DNA of 64,000 bases from Litomosoides sigmodontis (Eukaryota > Nematoda > Chromadorea > Rhabditida > Onchocercidae): positions 8,985,317 to 9,049,316 of the forward strand of contig OY718804.1 of assembly GCA_963070105.1 (NCBI GenBank), in the 5' to 3' direction. Under the pieces are notes generated by a model. The model was not told where the DNA came from and made no database searches. It worked only from the letters and a program-made list of their open reading frames with translations. Shown piece after piece: positions 11,842 to 31,149 of the stretch. The first letter of the stretch is position 1; each line of letters starts with the position of its first letter. A program made the translations under genes and the position numbers.

Positions 11842-14800
11842 GCATCAAACATTTCAACAATTTTCAACTCTAACATCAACCGTACACTGCACGACATCAC
11901 CCTCATAATTTTCAACTTTAAAATATCATCGAAACAGAAGTGAATTACTAATTCTTCCATCACATTCATTTTTTTCCCTTTTGTATATGTAAATTTGGAA
12001 TATTTTGAAGTTATGAATTTGAAATTATGAAATTCAGGGTTTTAATGGATTGAAAAAAAGTGAGTGAATGAAATTTCAATGAAAATTGTACGTCATTTTT
12101 AGCATTATCGTCGTTGCTGTTTCATACAATAATTCGTCTTATCGTTTAAAATTTTGTGAAATTTTTTTCTCATTCATCAGAAAATATTTCATTCAACAAA
12201 AAAAAAATTTTTTTTTCTTTATATTTAATTTTTATTTTGAGCTAAAGGGGAAATAAACAAGTTTTGCTCTTTGTTTTATATGTTTTATACAGTAATAGCC
12301 AAGAGGGTTTATATTCAAAATTAAATCCTTTTATACATCTAATACTCAATTACACAACACACCAGAGATATCATAATTAATTAATTAATAATTACCTATC
12401 GTCGTCATTTTTTGTATTAATTCAGATTAATTAAAACCGCTAGAGTCTCTTCCTTTCTCTCTCTCTCTCCCTCACACTCATTACAATTATGTAAAATAAT
12501 GCTGTAGCGTGAAAACAATTTTCATCGAAGTTTGAAATTATTCGCTAATATTTTACCAGCACTAAAATTAATGCAGTAAGTAGATCAGTAAGTAGATCGA
12601 CTGATAAATTATAATTATTCTATTGGAATTTGATAACTGAAATGAATGATCAATTATCTCGCAAGTATGCACATGTGCAACTTACTACTCAGACTTGCAG
12701 TAGCAATTTTTAAAAATGCCAAAAAAGAATTCTTCCTGCTAAATGTTGCGCGAATTAAAATAAAAAATTTTTTTAAATCACAAATTAAAAAATAAAGGAA
12801 AAGAAAAAAAGAAATTAGCACATTATTTAGTGTTGTTGTGAATGAATAACGATTGCTCATATTTCTGACAGTTGCAATAAATTGTGATTGATACTGATGG
12901 ATATTAATTTCAGTCAGTAAAAACAAAGCAATTACTTTTGGAAGAATTTTTTTTTTTGGTTGTTTGCAAATGATTTCTTTGATTACTTGAAATTGTGCTA
13001 GCTTAGCGGTGCTTCTTACCTTTTGCTAGAGGAATGTTCACTTAGAGACTAATTTCATTTTTCTTTTTCATTCTTCCTCTCACACTTGAAAATTTGAACT
13101 TGTGAATTAATGACAGGCGGATAAGTTGGGAAATAAGTGAAATGGTAAACAGGTGAACTGAACAGTTGCCCCTTCTCGATTTTCAACTATCCTGAAATTT
13201 CATCTTTTTAAATCCGGATGTTTTAAGCATTTTGTAAAAGTAATGCTTATTTTATGCAATAAATTAATTGTATGCATTGTCCTGCAGCATCATTAAAAAG
13301 AAAAATTAATGTCAGCAATTTAATTAATAATTAACCGTTGCCAAATAGTTATCTGACTAATTTATTTTTTTCGGAAAGTGTTCCGTCTTTCGAAGTTTTT
13401 TAAAATTTTTTAACAAAAAATAAAAACTTTCAATGATAATTTCAAAAGCACAAAATTATCATTTTAATAATTTCTACTAATTTCAACAAGTACAATGCCA
13501 GTGAATCACTGTTGCTAATTGTTACTGATTCATTTACAAGAACTGAAATATAGCAGAAAATGTCTGCTGTATTACGAATTGAATTGAATTGAATATACGA
13601 ATTGAATATGAATGTGAGTATGGGAATACGACAGACAAGACAAGAGCTATTGTTAATTCTATTGATATTATTAATTATTATATTGCACAGATTTATGTGT
13701 AATGTATCACTCATAAAACTATTTCATAGCATTACTGATAACGAAATTTGAATATGAAATATAACTCAATTCATTTCATTCAGTTCTCCAAGGAATAAAA
13801 AAAGAATAAAGATAATGATTTAGTTCATAAATTGATGATGTTAGAGATGAATTAATCAAATTCATATTTGAATAAAGTGATGAAAAAATGTTGATGGAAT
13901 AAATTAAATAGTGAAATTTCCGAGAATTAAAATATTTATTTAATTTTAATTGTCAACGCCAATGTCTCATTTCATCGTTCATTATCCATCTATGTAATAA
14001 ATTAATTTTAATGAGTTAATAAATTATGGAATAAATGTGATTTCTTTCTCGTTGCTTCTTTCTTTTTGTAGCATTGTCAGAGGAACCGAAAGAGAGAGAG
14101 AGAGAGGGAGAGGAAGAGAGAGGGTGCGTGAGGTTGAAAGGTGAAAAGAGAAGAAAGGAAAGCCGACAAGTGAGTGAATTTCACACTATCAACAATCATT
14201 CTCTGTTATTACACCAAAGTTAAACTGAAATGAAATAATTTTTGCTGTATGATAAAATCATAAATGCTAAAAATATTATTCACAGTGTGAATTCTGAGAG
14301 ACAAATAAATGCAAACAATTAGCAAATAATGAAAAGTAATAGTTAGTGTGAAACAAAATTGCAGCAACAATTTACGATCGATTTGCAACATCTTTGCATG
14401 TCTGTGTGATTCATGCTAAAACAGAGAGAATGGAGAGAAGGAGGAAATTCAAATTTCGGCCAGTCATTCATTGCTATATTGTTGCTTGCAATAATTGAAT
14501 CAATGATACATTGACTGTTAATGGAACGTTTATTTCTCACACATTAAAGTATGCTAATTTCAAAGAACTTAGGAAAAAAAGAGTGATGCTAAATTTTGTA
14601 TTTTTAAAAACATTAATTAAGCGTCAACTGTATAAATGTTTTTTTTGTTCACAGAGCAAAAATTCCAATTCAAAATAAAAAATTATACATTTTTTTAAAT
14701 TCAAATCCTTCTTTCGGATATCTTCTACGTTACAGTCACAGCTACTATGTATTTTTGCAGAAATTTGCATAATCATTTAATTTCCTACTACTTCCTGCAT

Positions 14801-16328
14801 TCTTGTAATACATCGTTTACTTCGATGCTAACCAGTAAATGATTAACTTATTGTATGTACCTTCTCTTTTCAATAGCATTATTAATAGTATTTACAAAAA
14901 TAGCACAGTTATTTTTCTTTTCGATATTTTTTTTACAAAAAAAAAACAAATAAACAAATAAAATTACAAATGAAATGAGTGCAATTACAATGTACACAAT
15001 TTGTTGTTAAAAACATCTCTTTTTCTTTTTTAAATTTTTCTTATACGAAAAAAAAAGAACAATGTTAGGCAAATTAACAGGAAAACAATTCATACTGAAA
15101 AGCAAAACAAATGAGTGATGAAATTTGCAGGAATTGAAAGAGTAGCATTAGCTGCTTAGTTTCGTTTCATTCATACAAAATTTCACTTCGATTGTCACAC
15201 TGAAAGCTTTCCGTAGGACTGGCAAAGGAAAGATAAATTAATTAAAAGAGAAAATTTCGTTTTTATTTTTCATTTCAAAGAATGAAACATTTCATCTGTT
15301 CCGATGCACTCACTCACTCACTCATTCACCTCCAACTATCATCCATATTTTAGCAACACTTTCCACTACAACTAGAAATTTCCATACAATTAATTAATTG
15401 AACAGAAAAGGAAAGGCGAAGAAAAGAAAAGGAAGGATTGTATGACTGTAAATTTAAAAGCTAACTACTGAGAACCGTTTATGCGAGAAAGAAAAGAAGA
15501 AAGAAAGATTGAACAAATGAAAGAGGAATAGGGAAAAAAAAATAAATTTGACCGATCGATATTTTCATTAGTCAAATTTCGATTATTTTAATCCAAAAAA
15601 ATGGCTAAAAAAAAGAGGAAAATGAAAGAATCATTGAATGAAAAATGAAAGAAAAGTGGTCACATAACACGCTGTAACATCAAATTTACACTTGAAACGA
15701 TCCTAGCAAAAACTCCTTTTTCAATCTATCCTTACTCTCTTAAACAAACATTTCAACTTCAACTAAGCAACAAATTAGCCCATGAAATTGACCAATTCAC
15801 CACGACAATAATAATATTAATAATAAATAATAACACTACTAATGAAATCTGCTTGTAGTACTGGTAAAATACATTGGTGCTAATTCGCGAAGCTATAAAA
15901 ATGGTAAAGTTACTGATTGCATCAACTAATTACTGTATTACTTCTAAATTAAGGGTGGCGAGAAGGAAAGATGGAGAAGGAAGAAAGAAAAATCAAGAAA
16001 TGAACTGAATAAAATTAAGTATTGATAATTACACAATGAGGAAAAAATTTTGAAACAAAAAAAAAGCAAAGAAATGATTTTAAAAAAAGTTGAAATAAAG
16101 CAAAATCTGAGGAATGGCATTGTAAAACTAACAATACAAAATCATCTCTATCATTGACAATATTTCAATTGACAAAAATTTGAAATAAAGCAAAATTTCG
16201 GAAGATGATGGTGGCAATCAATCAATCAATAATTAATTAACCACATAATTACAGCAGCTTCTATCATCAAAAGCATTTCATAAGTAGCTATTGAAACGAT
16301 GAAATAGCCCTAATACAACGATGGATAG
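11842..16328. other. Long intergenic AT-rich region
   Basis: About 4.5 kb with many short homopolymers, GA/CT-rich patches (12456-12475, 14090-14160) and a GAATT-type tandem near 13578-13612. Open frames are AT-driven. I see no gene, RNA or mobile element that can be supported. Confidence 0.5.
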
Positions 16329-22527
<6,199 letters not shown>

Positions 22528-23706
22528 CTGCAAAATCATTTATTCAATATCTTCCTTCTCGAACAGTTTAAATTTTATAAAAATTTAAAAGTTAATAAAT
22601 TTCTTGGAAATGTATGCCAAAAGGCTTGTTGCTATAGCTATGAAGATTAATTTGCTTCTTTCTTTTTCATTAATTTACATTCCAGACATGGATATGTCAA
22701 TTTTAACATTTCATTACAATTTAAAAATATTTTCCAATTTAAATATTAGGTGTAAAAATTTCCTGAATCATTTTTATTCCTTCATGTTTAGTGATAAGAG
22801 ATAAAATTGAAAAAAAAATGTGCTAACTTCATTAAAAAATCTAATAATGTCAAATACTTTCACAATAAATCCTTTCTATTCGCTACCACACATCGATAAA
22901 ATTAAATTGAAATTTGTAAATTTCGATTTCACTTTTTTCATTCAAATTTCCATTCATCAAATTTGTGAAAAAGTAAAATGTTAGCAAGTTAGCAACTATA
23001 CTATATGTAAATAAATGAATGATAATAGCGGAATTGTTAGATATTTTTTCAAAAGAGAGTGAAAGGTGAGAAGAAATGAAAGAAGAGAAGGGAGAGAGAA
23101 ATGGAAAGAAGAGAAAGGGAAAGGGAGTTTTCGGAGGGAAGAAGGGAAGGAAGGAAGGAAGGAAGGTTTCAATCCTATCTCAATCAAACATACGCAAAAA
23201 TCTTGCAACCTCATTAAAACTCCAAATGAGAACTTCTCCTTCTCTCTCTTTTTCGCATCCTCTAAAAACTAAAGTTCATAATTATCCCGCAAATAAAGCA
23301 GCAATGAAATAAAAAACAAATGGATTGTTTTCTAGCTAACCGCCAATTACTATTACTATTACTAAATAACTTAATAATAATTCGTAGTGGCAAATGAGAT
23401 AGTTGGTGACAGCTAAGAGTAGTGATAATAATAATAATTAATAACGATGATAGTAATAATAAAATGTTTTTGCAACATGCATAAACTAAGTTTGTAGAAA
23501 GAAATGATAAGTGGAAAATGGAGAGAAAGAGACAGAGAGAAATGTTAAAGATTTCATATAAATGAATTTTTATAATTTTATTTGCTATTTTATTAAGTGT
23601 TTCACAAAACACACCTGCATAAATTGTTTGAATAAAACAAACTTTACAAAGTTAACACGGCAAAATGCTACAAAACCACTAAAATCATTCACTTAATATC
23701 TCTCTG

Positions 23707-23741
<35 letters not shown>

Positions 23742-26700
23742 AACCACTCCTTCATCTTTTTTCCGCTTGTTCATTTCGGACAAAAGCCATTTTATTTTAC
23801 TACTATTCATCATGCAAAGCTAAAAGGATAAAAAAGACTTCCTTTCTCTAATCCGTCAAAATTTAACTTGCAACACTTACAATTTACACGTAAACTCTAT
23901 TTCTCATCGGCAACTTTCAAATGGTAAAAGAATTACTGAAAATTGCTTGCAGGAGAAAACTTTAACATACAAAGAAAAAATATTCATTTTATTTACTGTT
24001 AAAATTAATTACGCATTAATAATTTGAATGAGTGAGTGGAGGTACTCAAAATGAAACTTTTCAAAATAATGTTTCCCAAAAAAAATTTACACAAGAAATT
24101 TTTTCTTAAATTTTAAATCAATCACATAGTTTAGCGAAAACGTAAGCGAAAAAAAAGAGAGAGAGAGAGAGTGAAAAAGGTTGTTAAATTGTTGAATGTT
24201 TTCAGCAGATCGTTGTGAACAAAACAACATTGAAAGTGTTGATAAGCAGGCCACTTCTCAAATATTAAGTTGAAAATTTTGAATTAAAAAACTGAAATGT
24301 AGAGATGTGTAAAGTGTAACATTTGTAAGTGAAGAAAAGGAAAGGTTATACATTTGACGACTTCGGCTTTTTTTTTCACTAAAATTTTTTTCGCTTCCTT
24401 ATCTCAGTTTTAAATGATATCATAGCATGAATCATCGTCAGCTAATCACCGTCAAATCAATGCCCTAAATTAAAACAGTCAAGCTTACATCTAGTGCCCA
24501 AGCAAGGACAGTTCCAGAACTCAGCATCACAGCTAGCACTTTAAAGAGTTATGGCTTTTCCAATTTAACAATTACATTACCTCTTTCGTTACTTTTTCAT
24601 ATGCGGTAATCCTAAAATTAGCTTAGACAGGAAATGCGACAATAATAAGATCGAAATTGTCCATTACCATAATTAACAAGACATTTTTTTTTTGGAAAAA
24701 AGGCGACGATAATTTAATAGGAAAATTCATTTTTAAGATAAAATGGAAGTCATAAAATTACATTTTTTTTTTTCAATGTATAAAAAATTGAAAATAACAT
24801 GTATGTTTGTCTATCATATGATAAGGAGAAAATCGACTATGCAATTTAAAATTTCAGCTAATACAATGAAATTTGCCGGCAACATTCGATTTATAGCAAT
24901 GCTAAATGAAAGAAACCTTTTGAACGAGAAATTTCGGAAGATTGAACCATTTAGCAATTTACAACAAGCAAAAAAAAAGGAAAATTTATTTTTCAGAATT
25001 GCGTTTTAAAAAAATGCTGCAAATGTTTGCAAAACGAATTTAGTTAGTTCAATAAATTAATGAAAAAGCATGACGTAATTATTTCGGAATTGTATGGAAG
25101 GAAAGAGAGAAAGAAAGTGAAGCTACTAGCATTCTTAACTGAAACGATTAGAATCATTTCACTCTGAAATCATTTCTGATTAGCAACGAAAGATTAAGCT
25201 ATTACTTTCAATGAATCCGTTGCATCGCATCGCATTCTCCTCTTCCCTTCCAGACATTGCTTATTAACAGCAGTCATTTAACTTTCATTAATTTCATTTC
25301 CATTTATTTTTGTTTCATTCATTTACATACTGAAATGCATACCCAAACTAGTAAACTGTTCTCAAATAAATTTAACTCTTTTTTTTTCTTTCAATAATGA
25401 ATTCCGGTGAGTTGGTGGACGGTTCCAGTTCAAATATCACCCAACCTATGAATTAAATGAAACGAATAGCACTAAACAGGTCACGTAAACAGGAAGACAA
25501 AAGATTTTGGCGGACGGCATTTGTGATTTATTACTTTAACTTACATACACGCACACCACACGTACATACATACATTACCATCAGATATTACTGTCATAGG
25601 GGGCACATAAAACAGCATGGGGTTAAATGGAAACAGATGTTACCGTAGTGTATGTGTGTGTAGCAGTTAAACAACAAAAGTCCTCCAAGGTCATCATCAT
25701 CAGTCAGCCAGTAATGAAAGAGGTCATTTTGCTACCACTATCACAGATGGTCATAATTTTTCCCACTAATAAATAAGACCGTTTCGTTTCACTCATCCAT
25801 TTCAAAATTCATTCAATTTACACTCATCAAGCACACCAATCGATCGATCAATCAATCAATCAATCAATCAATCATTACTTGTGATAACAATAATTTATCT
25901 GAATAAATTTGATTGCTTGAGAAATAATTACCAAGAAAATCATCTCAGTCACTAACTTATCTAACACTTACAATCTAAAAGAGGTAATCGAATCGATGAA
26001 CATAAATTAGAATTACCTTTGTATATGACTTACAATACAATTGATCATTTATTGTTAGGAAAACAGAAAACAAATTTATGAAAAATTTCGTTCACGGATG
26101 AAAGAATAATACGAATAATTCTATGCTTAATGCTTAAATTCAAAATGAACTTTAAAATTTACACAAAAATATATCATCCTTTATTCTACACTTTTTCAGA
26201 GAACTGAAAAAAAATGACACAAACATTTTTTTTTAAGCCAATAAAAAGTTCATGTTTGAAAAAAAAGTTTTTTTTCCTTATTGAGAACAAAGCAATGGGG
26301 TTTTTTTCAAAAAAATGATAAAAATAGTTTGGTGTAGTTGTGGTATAGAAAAAAATTACGCCAAAAAAAGAAATGGAATATATCGGAAAAGGATAAATGA
26401 TTGAGTATCATCGATTCTTTCCGTGAAAAAGGCAACATCTGGAAGGATGCTAAATGGTATAACTCGTCATAAACATAAATTTTTAAAGATGGGAAAAAAG
26501 AAATTAAGTGAAACAGAAAAATGAATTCGAATTTGATAAAACACATATTTACAAAGCCATATATTTTTTTAATTCATTCAGCAAAATATCGGAAATAAAC
26601 GAAATAAAATGAGATTTAAATTTAAAAAAAAATTACAAACAGTCTTTGTCCAACTTATATTATGCTCGATCAAAAATCACACCTCTCATGTTATTTTCTA

Positions 26701-27078
26701 GCAAAAAAAAATTTCAACTTCTTCTTGATCGATGATTAGTGAACTAACTTTAACTAAATGAAAATGTCAATCACGGTGCGAAAAAAAAAACTGAAAATTT
26801 GAAACGATAAAAAAAAAATCACAGAGAACTTCTTCTCTCTCTTTCGCACATATTGATGGTAAAATTTTGAAATTTGAAAATACATTTGAAGTTTATGCAG
26901 TCCATTTAAAAAATGATAAGCAAACGTATCAGTCCATTTATACCTCATAGGCAGTTTAGCAGAAAAAAAAAAGAACCAAGGGCCACAATGATAAGGAAAT
27001 TTGTGAAATAAACAGTGATTGACTGATGTATAATTTTAAAATGAAAAACAAAAAGAAGGAGGAATGAATGACACATAC
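22528..27078. other. Intergenic or long FBXL 5' intron
   Basis: AT-rich DNA with GA-rich and CT-rich patches (23063-23166, 23698-23740, 24158-24172), a CAAT tandem (25844-25874) and many homopolymers. No convincing exon was found linking the orphan exon at 27079 to the F-box gene. Weak exon-like pieces near 24490-24540 and 25400-25450 were not called. Confidence 0.45.
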
Positions 27079-27318
27079 CCTGTACTGTCCTCTGGAACCA
27101 TCGATGAAACTCATCAATTTATCACGATATTTACAAAGTTTATAGGCTAACATCACACTCTTCGGACGTGCTACTTCAGGTGGAACTTTCAGTTCCTCCA
27201 CCTGCTCAATTACAGCAATCATCGACAGGCTTCTGTCATCCGATAGTGCCTTTGCATTTCCAGGATAATCGGAATCAAACGTACGACCAACTCGTACCGA
27301 TTGTAAAGTACAGGCCAT
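27079..27318 (-). CDS. Orphan coding exon, 80 codons; possible alternative 5' end of FBXL gene
   Basis: ATG at 27318 opens an 80-codon frame that ends at a good donor (AGG/gtatgt) in phase 0. The peptide has balanced, non-low-complexity composition (MACTLQSVRVGRTFDSDYPG at the start, EELKVPPEVARPKSVMLAYK in the middle, LMSFIDGSRGQYR at the end), and the exon is much richer in C and G than its flanks, so it looks truly coding. I do not recognise the family. The next exon is not certain. The nearest same-strand exon starting in phase 0 is the F-box exon at 22527, so this could be an N-terminal extension; known FBXL2/20 proteins have nothing similar. It may equally be the first exon of a separate gene. 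A TGA three bases before the ATG in its frame supports it as a true start. Confidence 0.5.
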
Positions 27319-29264
27319 TTGTCAACTTTTGAAAGACTATTTTACAAATTATGTTGAAAAATTGAGAAACAATGAGTGATAGGAGCAAAGAGAGAGAGAG
27401 AGAGAGAGGGAGCTAGAGAGAGAGAGAGGGGAGAGAGGTGGTGAAACAGAGACAAAAGAAACACTGATCGACGAGTTCCCTTTTTTCCTCTCTCTTTTTT
27501 TTCCAATGGATCGCAAATAAAGTGACCGAAAATGGGTGCAGGAATTGAATTAACAGTGAGAAATACTGTTGTGCACTTCGCTTTTCGGTAAAGGTGTAGT
27601 TGAATAGAAAATTATTTCGATAAATATAAGTCATATAATATTGAAATTAAAAAAAATTTTAATGAGCGGCAAAAGATGCAATGAGAATGAAGTGAAATTT
27701 TCAATTTCCAAATTATCGCAATTCATCGTGACTTTACGAATGTATCAAACCTGGAAGAAGAAGAAAAAAAAGAATAATTTGCTAAAACTCAAAACTCTTT
27801 CCACTTTTCATTTTTCAAATATTTAATTACTTGCATGGCATAATAACATTTGGCTTTTTAAATTTTTCAACAAATAATTAAGCAGTAAAATATGACAGTG
27901 GTCAATTTAGTGTTGGTTAGTTGAAGAAGTTGATAAATGAATGAGTGAATGATTTGCTAGGAGTGGCGAAGAGAAGGATTGCTGCTGTCGTAGAGAGATT
28001 GATCGGTCACTAAGTAACGAAAGGGATGAAAATACCTGTCGGCGTGTGGCAACGAATAAAACGCCTGGTAGTAATTCACACATTTTAAGAGGAAAATGAG
28101 AAATGATAGGTTAAATTAATGTGAGAAATGAGTTACACGGAAAGTGATAGTTAAGTGAAGCGGAAGAAACGAAATGAAAATGTTGTATTTCAGCTGAGAT
28201 AAACATGCATATTTGTGATTGGAAATAAATAATCTACGATTTAAGTAGCAATAGTTGTAGCAATAATAGTTGAGGGAATGAGGAAGAGGGAAGGGAAGAA
28301 GGGAAAAAGGAGGGCAATGTTTTAAAAAGATGTGAAATGACGAGAGAGAGAGAGAGAGGGAGGGAGGGAGGGAGGGAGAGAGAGAAAGGATGATCCATTT
28401 CGAATATGCAATGAAATGAGGGAAAGGAAAAGAGTTATGGATGATGATGATGGAGAAATGAAGGAGTAAGGAAAGGTTAATGATCGACGAAGAGGTACAA
28501 ATAAGGATGACAAAACTGAAATGACAACGACGATGATTGTGTGGAAGTGAATTCAAAATTAACCCATTGAAAAATGTCACAGGTAACAATTAAACGAACA
28601 ACAGAGAAAGGACCTTGGAGGTAACCTGTTGTGAATTCAATATTGAAGGTTAAAATTATCGCTAACAAACTCATTTCATTTATTTAATCAATATAAATCA
28701 TTATTTATGGTGAATAATTATAAAATTAAAAAGATATGAGGAACTACGATTTCTTCTACTTTCATCAATGTTTCTCACTTCTCCACTTATCCATGCCTGA
28801 ATTTTCCTCTATTTTACATCCAAAATACCATCGTCAAATTTTGATTAAATTAATAAAAGACAAATTTGCATGTCTTTTTCTTTTCTCTCTCTTACAGCTT
28901 AAATGTTTGATTATAGGACATCATAGGGGAATATTACAATAAAAATTTTCATAGAAATAATGAATTTAAGAAATCCTAACACAAATGAAATTATACTTTT
29001 ATGTGTGAAAAAAGAGGAAGTGAAGAGTGACAGAAAGACGAAAAGAGAAAGAGAGAGAGAGAAAGAGAGGGAGAGAGCAGGAGCAAAATTTTCACAAAGA
29101 ATGCTTTGAAAGAATGTGAAAAAGGACTGTTTGGGTGTTGCTCTAGCTGCTTTGCATGAGAAATTTATGTTGTTGTTTTTTTTCTATAATTTTAATTTTT
29201 CTCTTCTTTCATTCAGCAAGTAAAATGAAACGGTTGAAAATTAAATTTTCTCATTCTTTTCACT

Positions 29265-29297
<33 letters not shown>

Positions 29298-29511
29298 AAA
29301 ATACATTTAGCAAAATCATTCAAACCCATTTTCCTTCCTTCTTATTTCAAAAAGTTAGCCATGTTGATTTGAGTAACATAAATAGTGCCATTTTACAAAA
29401 TCGCCTACGAAATTATCAAATTCAAATCACCAATTAGGTGATCACTGATAGATTACAATTTAAAAATATAAGGGAAATTAAAAAAACAAAATGAAATAGA
29501 GGAAGAAAGAA

Positions 29512-29543
<32 letters not shown>

Positions 29544-31107
29544 TATGATAAAATTAGGAACTGAAAAGGTACAGAGGTATTATGGTGAAATGCTAGAATG
29601 TGAGCAGATGAACCATAAATGACCAAATTATGAATCTATTTCTTAAAAATTTTTCGACTTCTTTTTCTGAGACAGAGAGGGAAAGATGGAGAAAGGGAGA
29701 GAGTCAATATTATTTAAATCATTCTGCATGTATTATATATGAAATTTCTAAACATAAATTAGCGATCAATGAAAAATCATAATTTCCACGTGATTGTCGT
29801 CTTCATCACTAACAAAAACAAAAGGAAGAAAAATTTAAATGACCAAAATTGAGGGAGAAAACTACTGAGTAAGTGCAAGCAATTTGTACAAAACATTTAT
29901 TTCGAAAAACGGAAAATGTGAAATTTCTTTGTTAGGAAAGGCAAACAATAAAAGAAATTAGAAAATTGAGAATGAAGGAAGGACAGAAAGAGCTAAAATA
30001 ATCTTTTCATCGGTTGAAAAAAAAATCTGATTTTGTCTTTCATTTAAAAAAAAAAAAACATATGAGAAAGGATAGGAAGCAAAAACAAAACACAGGTGAA
30101 TGATAGGCAGGTGGTGCTGTCCTTTTCCAGATGACAATAAAGCCTAAATAAATTTCTTTTTGCTTTTTTTTTAAAAATAAAATTTATGATTTCTCAATTC
30201 AAGCGCTAAAATGATGATGACAATGATGATGGTAATGAAGAATGAAGATGAGGAAAGGAAGGTAATTAATTTCATTCTTTACTCCTTGCTCTTCCACTTC
30301 CACGAAAATAATCCTTTCAAAATTCCACAATTTTATTCTTTTCTCTTTAAAAATAAATTAGCAATAGTAGTGGTAACAATGTTAATAATAATAAGTTTTT
30401 GTTGTGAAAAAAAAAATCTTTTCTAGGATAAAATTTATTCGTTATCCGTACGAAGGTGCTGATGTAAAGTGACGGGAAGGTAATTACCTACACTCATTCA
30501 ATGCAATATCAAAGTTTCATTTGTTCGACCATTTCAAGAACACAATAATTGCTGTGATTCCACGATAATTGATAATCGTTTAACGCACATCTTCTCTCTT
30601 ATCATCACCATCGGCGAGTGCAAATAATGATAGGCAGTAGCGGTGCAGTCTAATTTACTTCCATTCCATTCATTTACCTTTTACACACCTTTAATTACTA
30701 AATGATAGAGCGATTAGATTTGTGCTAATGAGCGAAAACAGTTGAGAGAATTCCACCTGTTGATTGAATGAAAATTAGCATTAAGCTAAATGGTATGCTT
30801 CTTGTAAGCTAAATGAGAGCAGATATTTGAGAGATATAATTGTGAAATTTGTTATGGAAATATTTTGTGAAATTCATTATCAATTAAGCTAAGTAACGCT
30901 TATCTTTAACAATGCTCAACATGCCTGTACAATTGTGACAGAGAAATTCTGTAATAGAATGAAAAGTAATTAATAATTAATTGCTTGAAAAATTTTTCAC
31001 ATTACTCTCTCTCCTTCCCCTCTTTGCTCCCTCTCTCTCTCCCCGTGTGCGTGTGTGTATGGTTTATGTGTTTGTGTAATTACTGTAGCATATTTTTACT
31101 TATTAAT

Positions 31108-31149
<42 letters not shown>

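Noticed and set aside
11508..11969. 153-codon minus-strand frame
   Set aside because: Antisense of the second exon of the 11091 gene, which has a clean intron and better composition.
24485..24545. Exon-like piece on the minus strand (CDAEFWNCPCLGTR)
   Set aside because: Good donor but weak acceptor and wrong phase for joining to the 27079 exon; too short to call.
25390..25455. Exon-like pieces on both strands around 25400
   Set aside because: Neither strand gives a consistent acceptor, donor and phase with neighbours.
28116..28589. 157-codon Ser/Leu/Pro-rich minus frame
   Set aside because: Driven by GA-rich simple repeats; no splice signals or start support.
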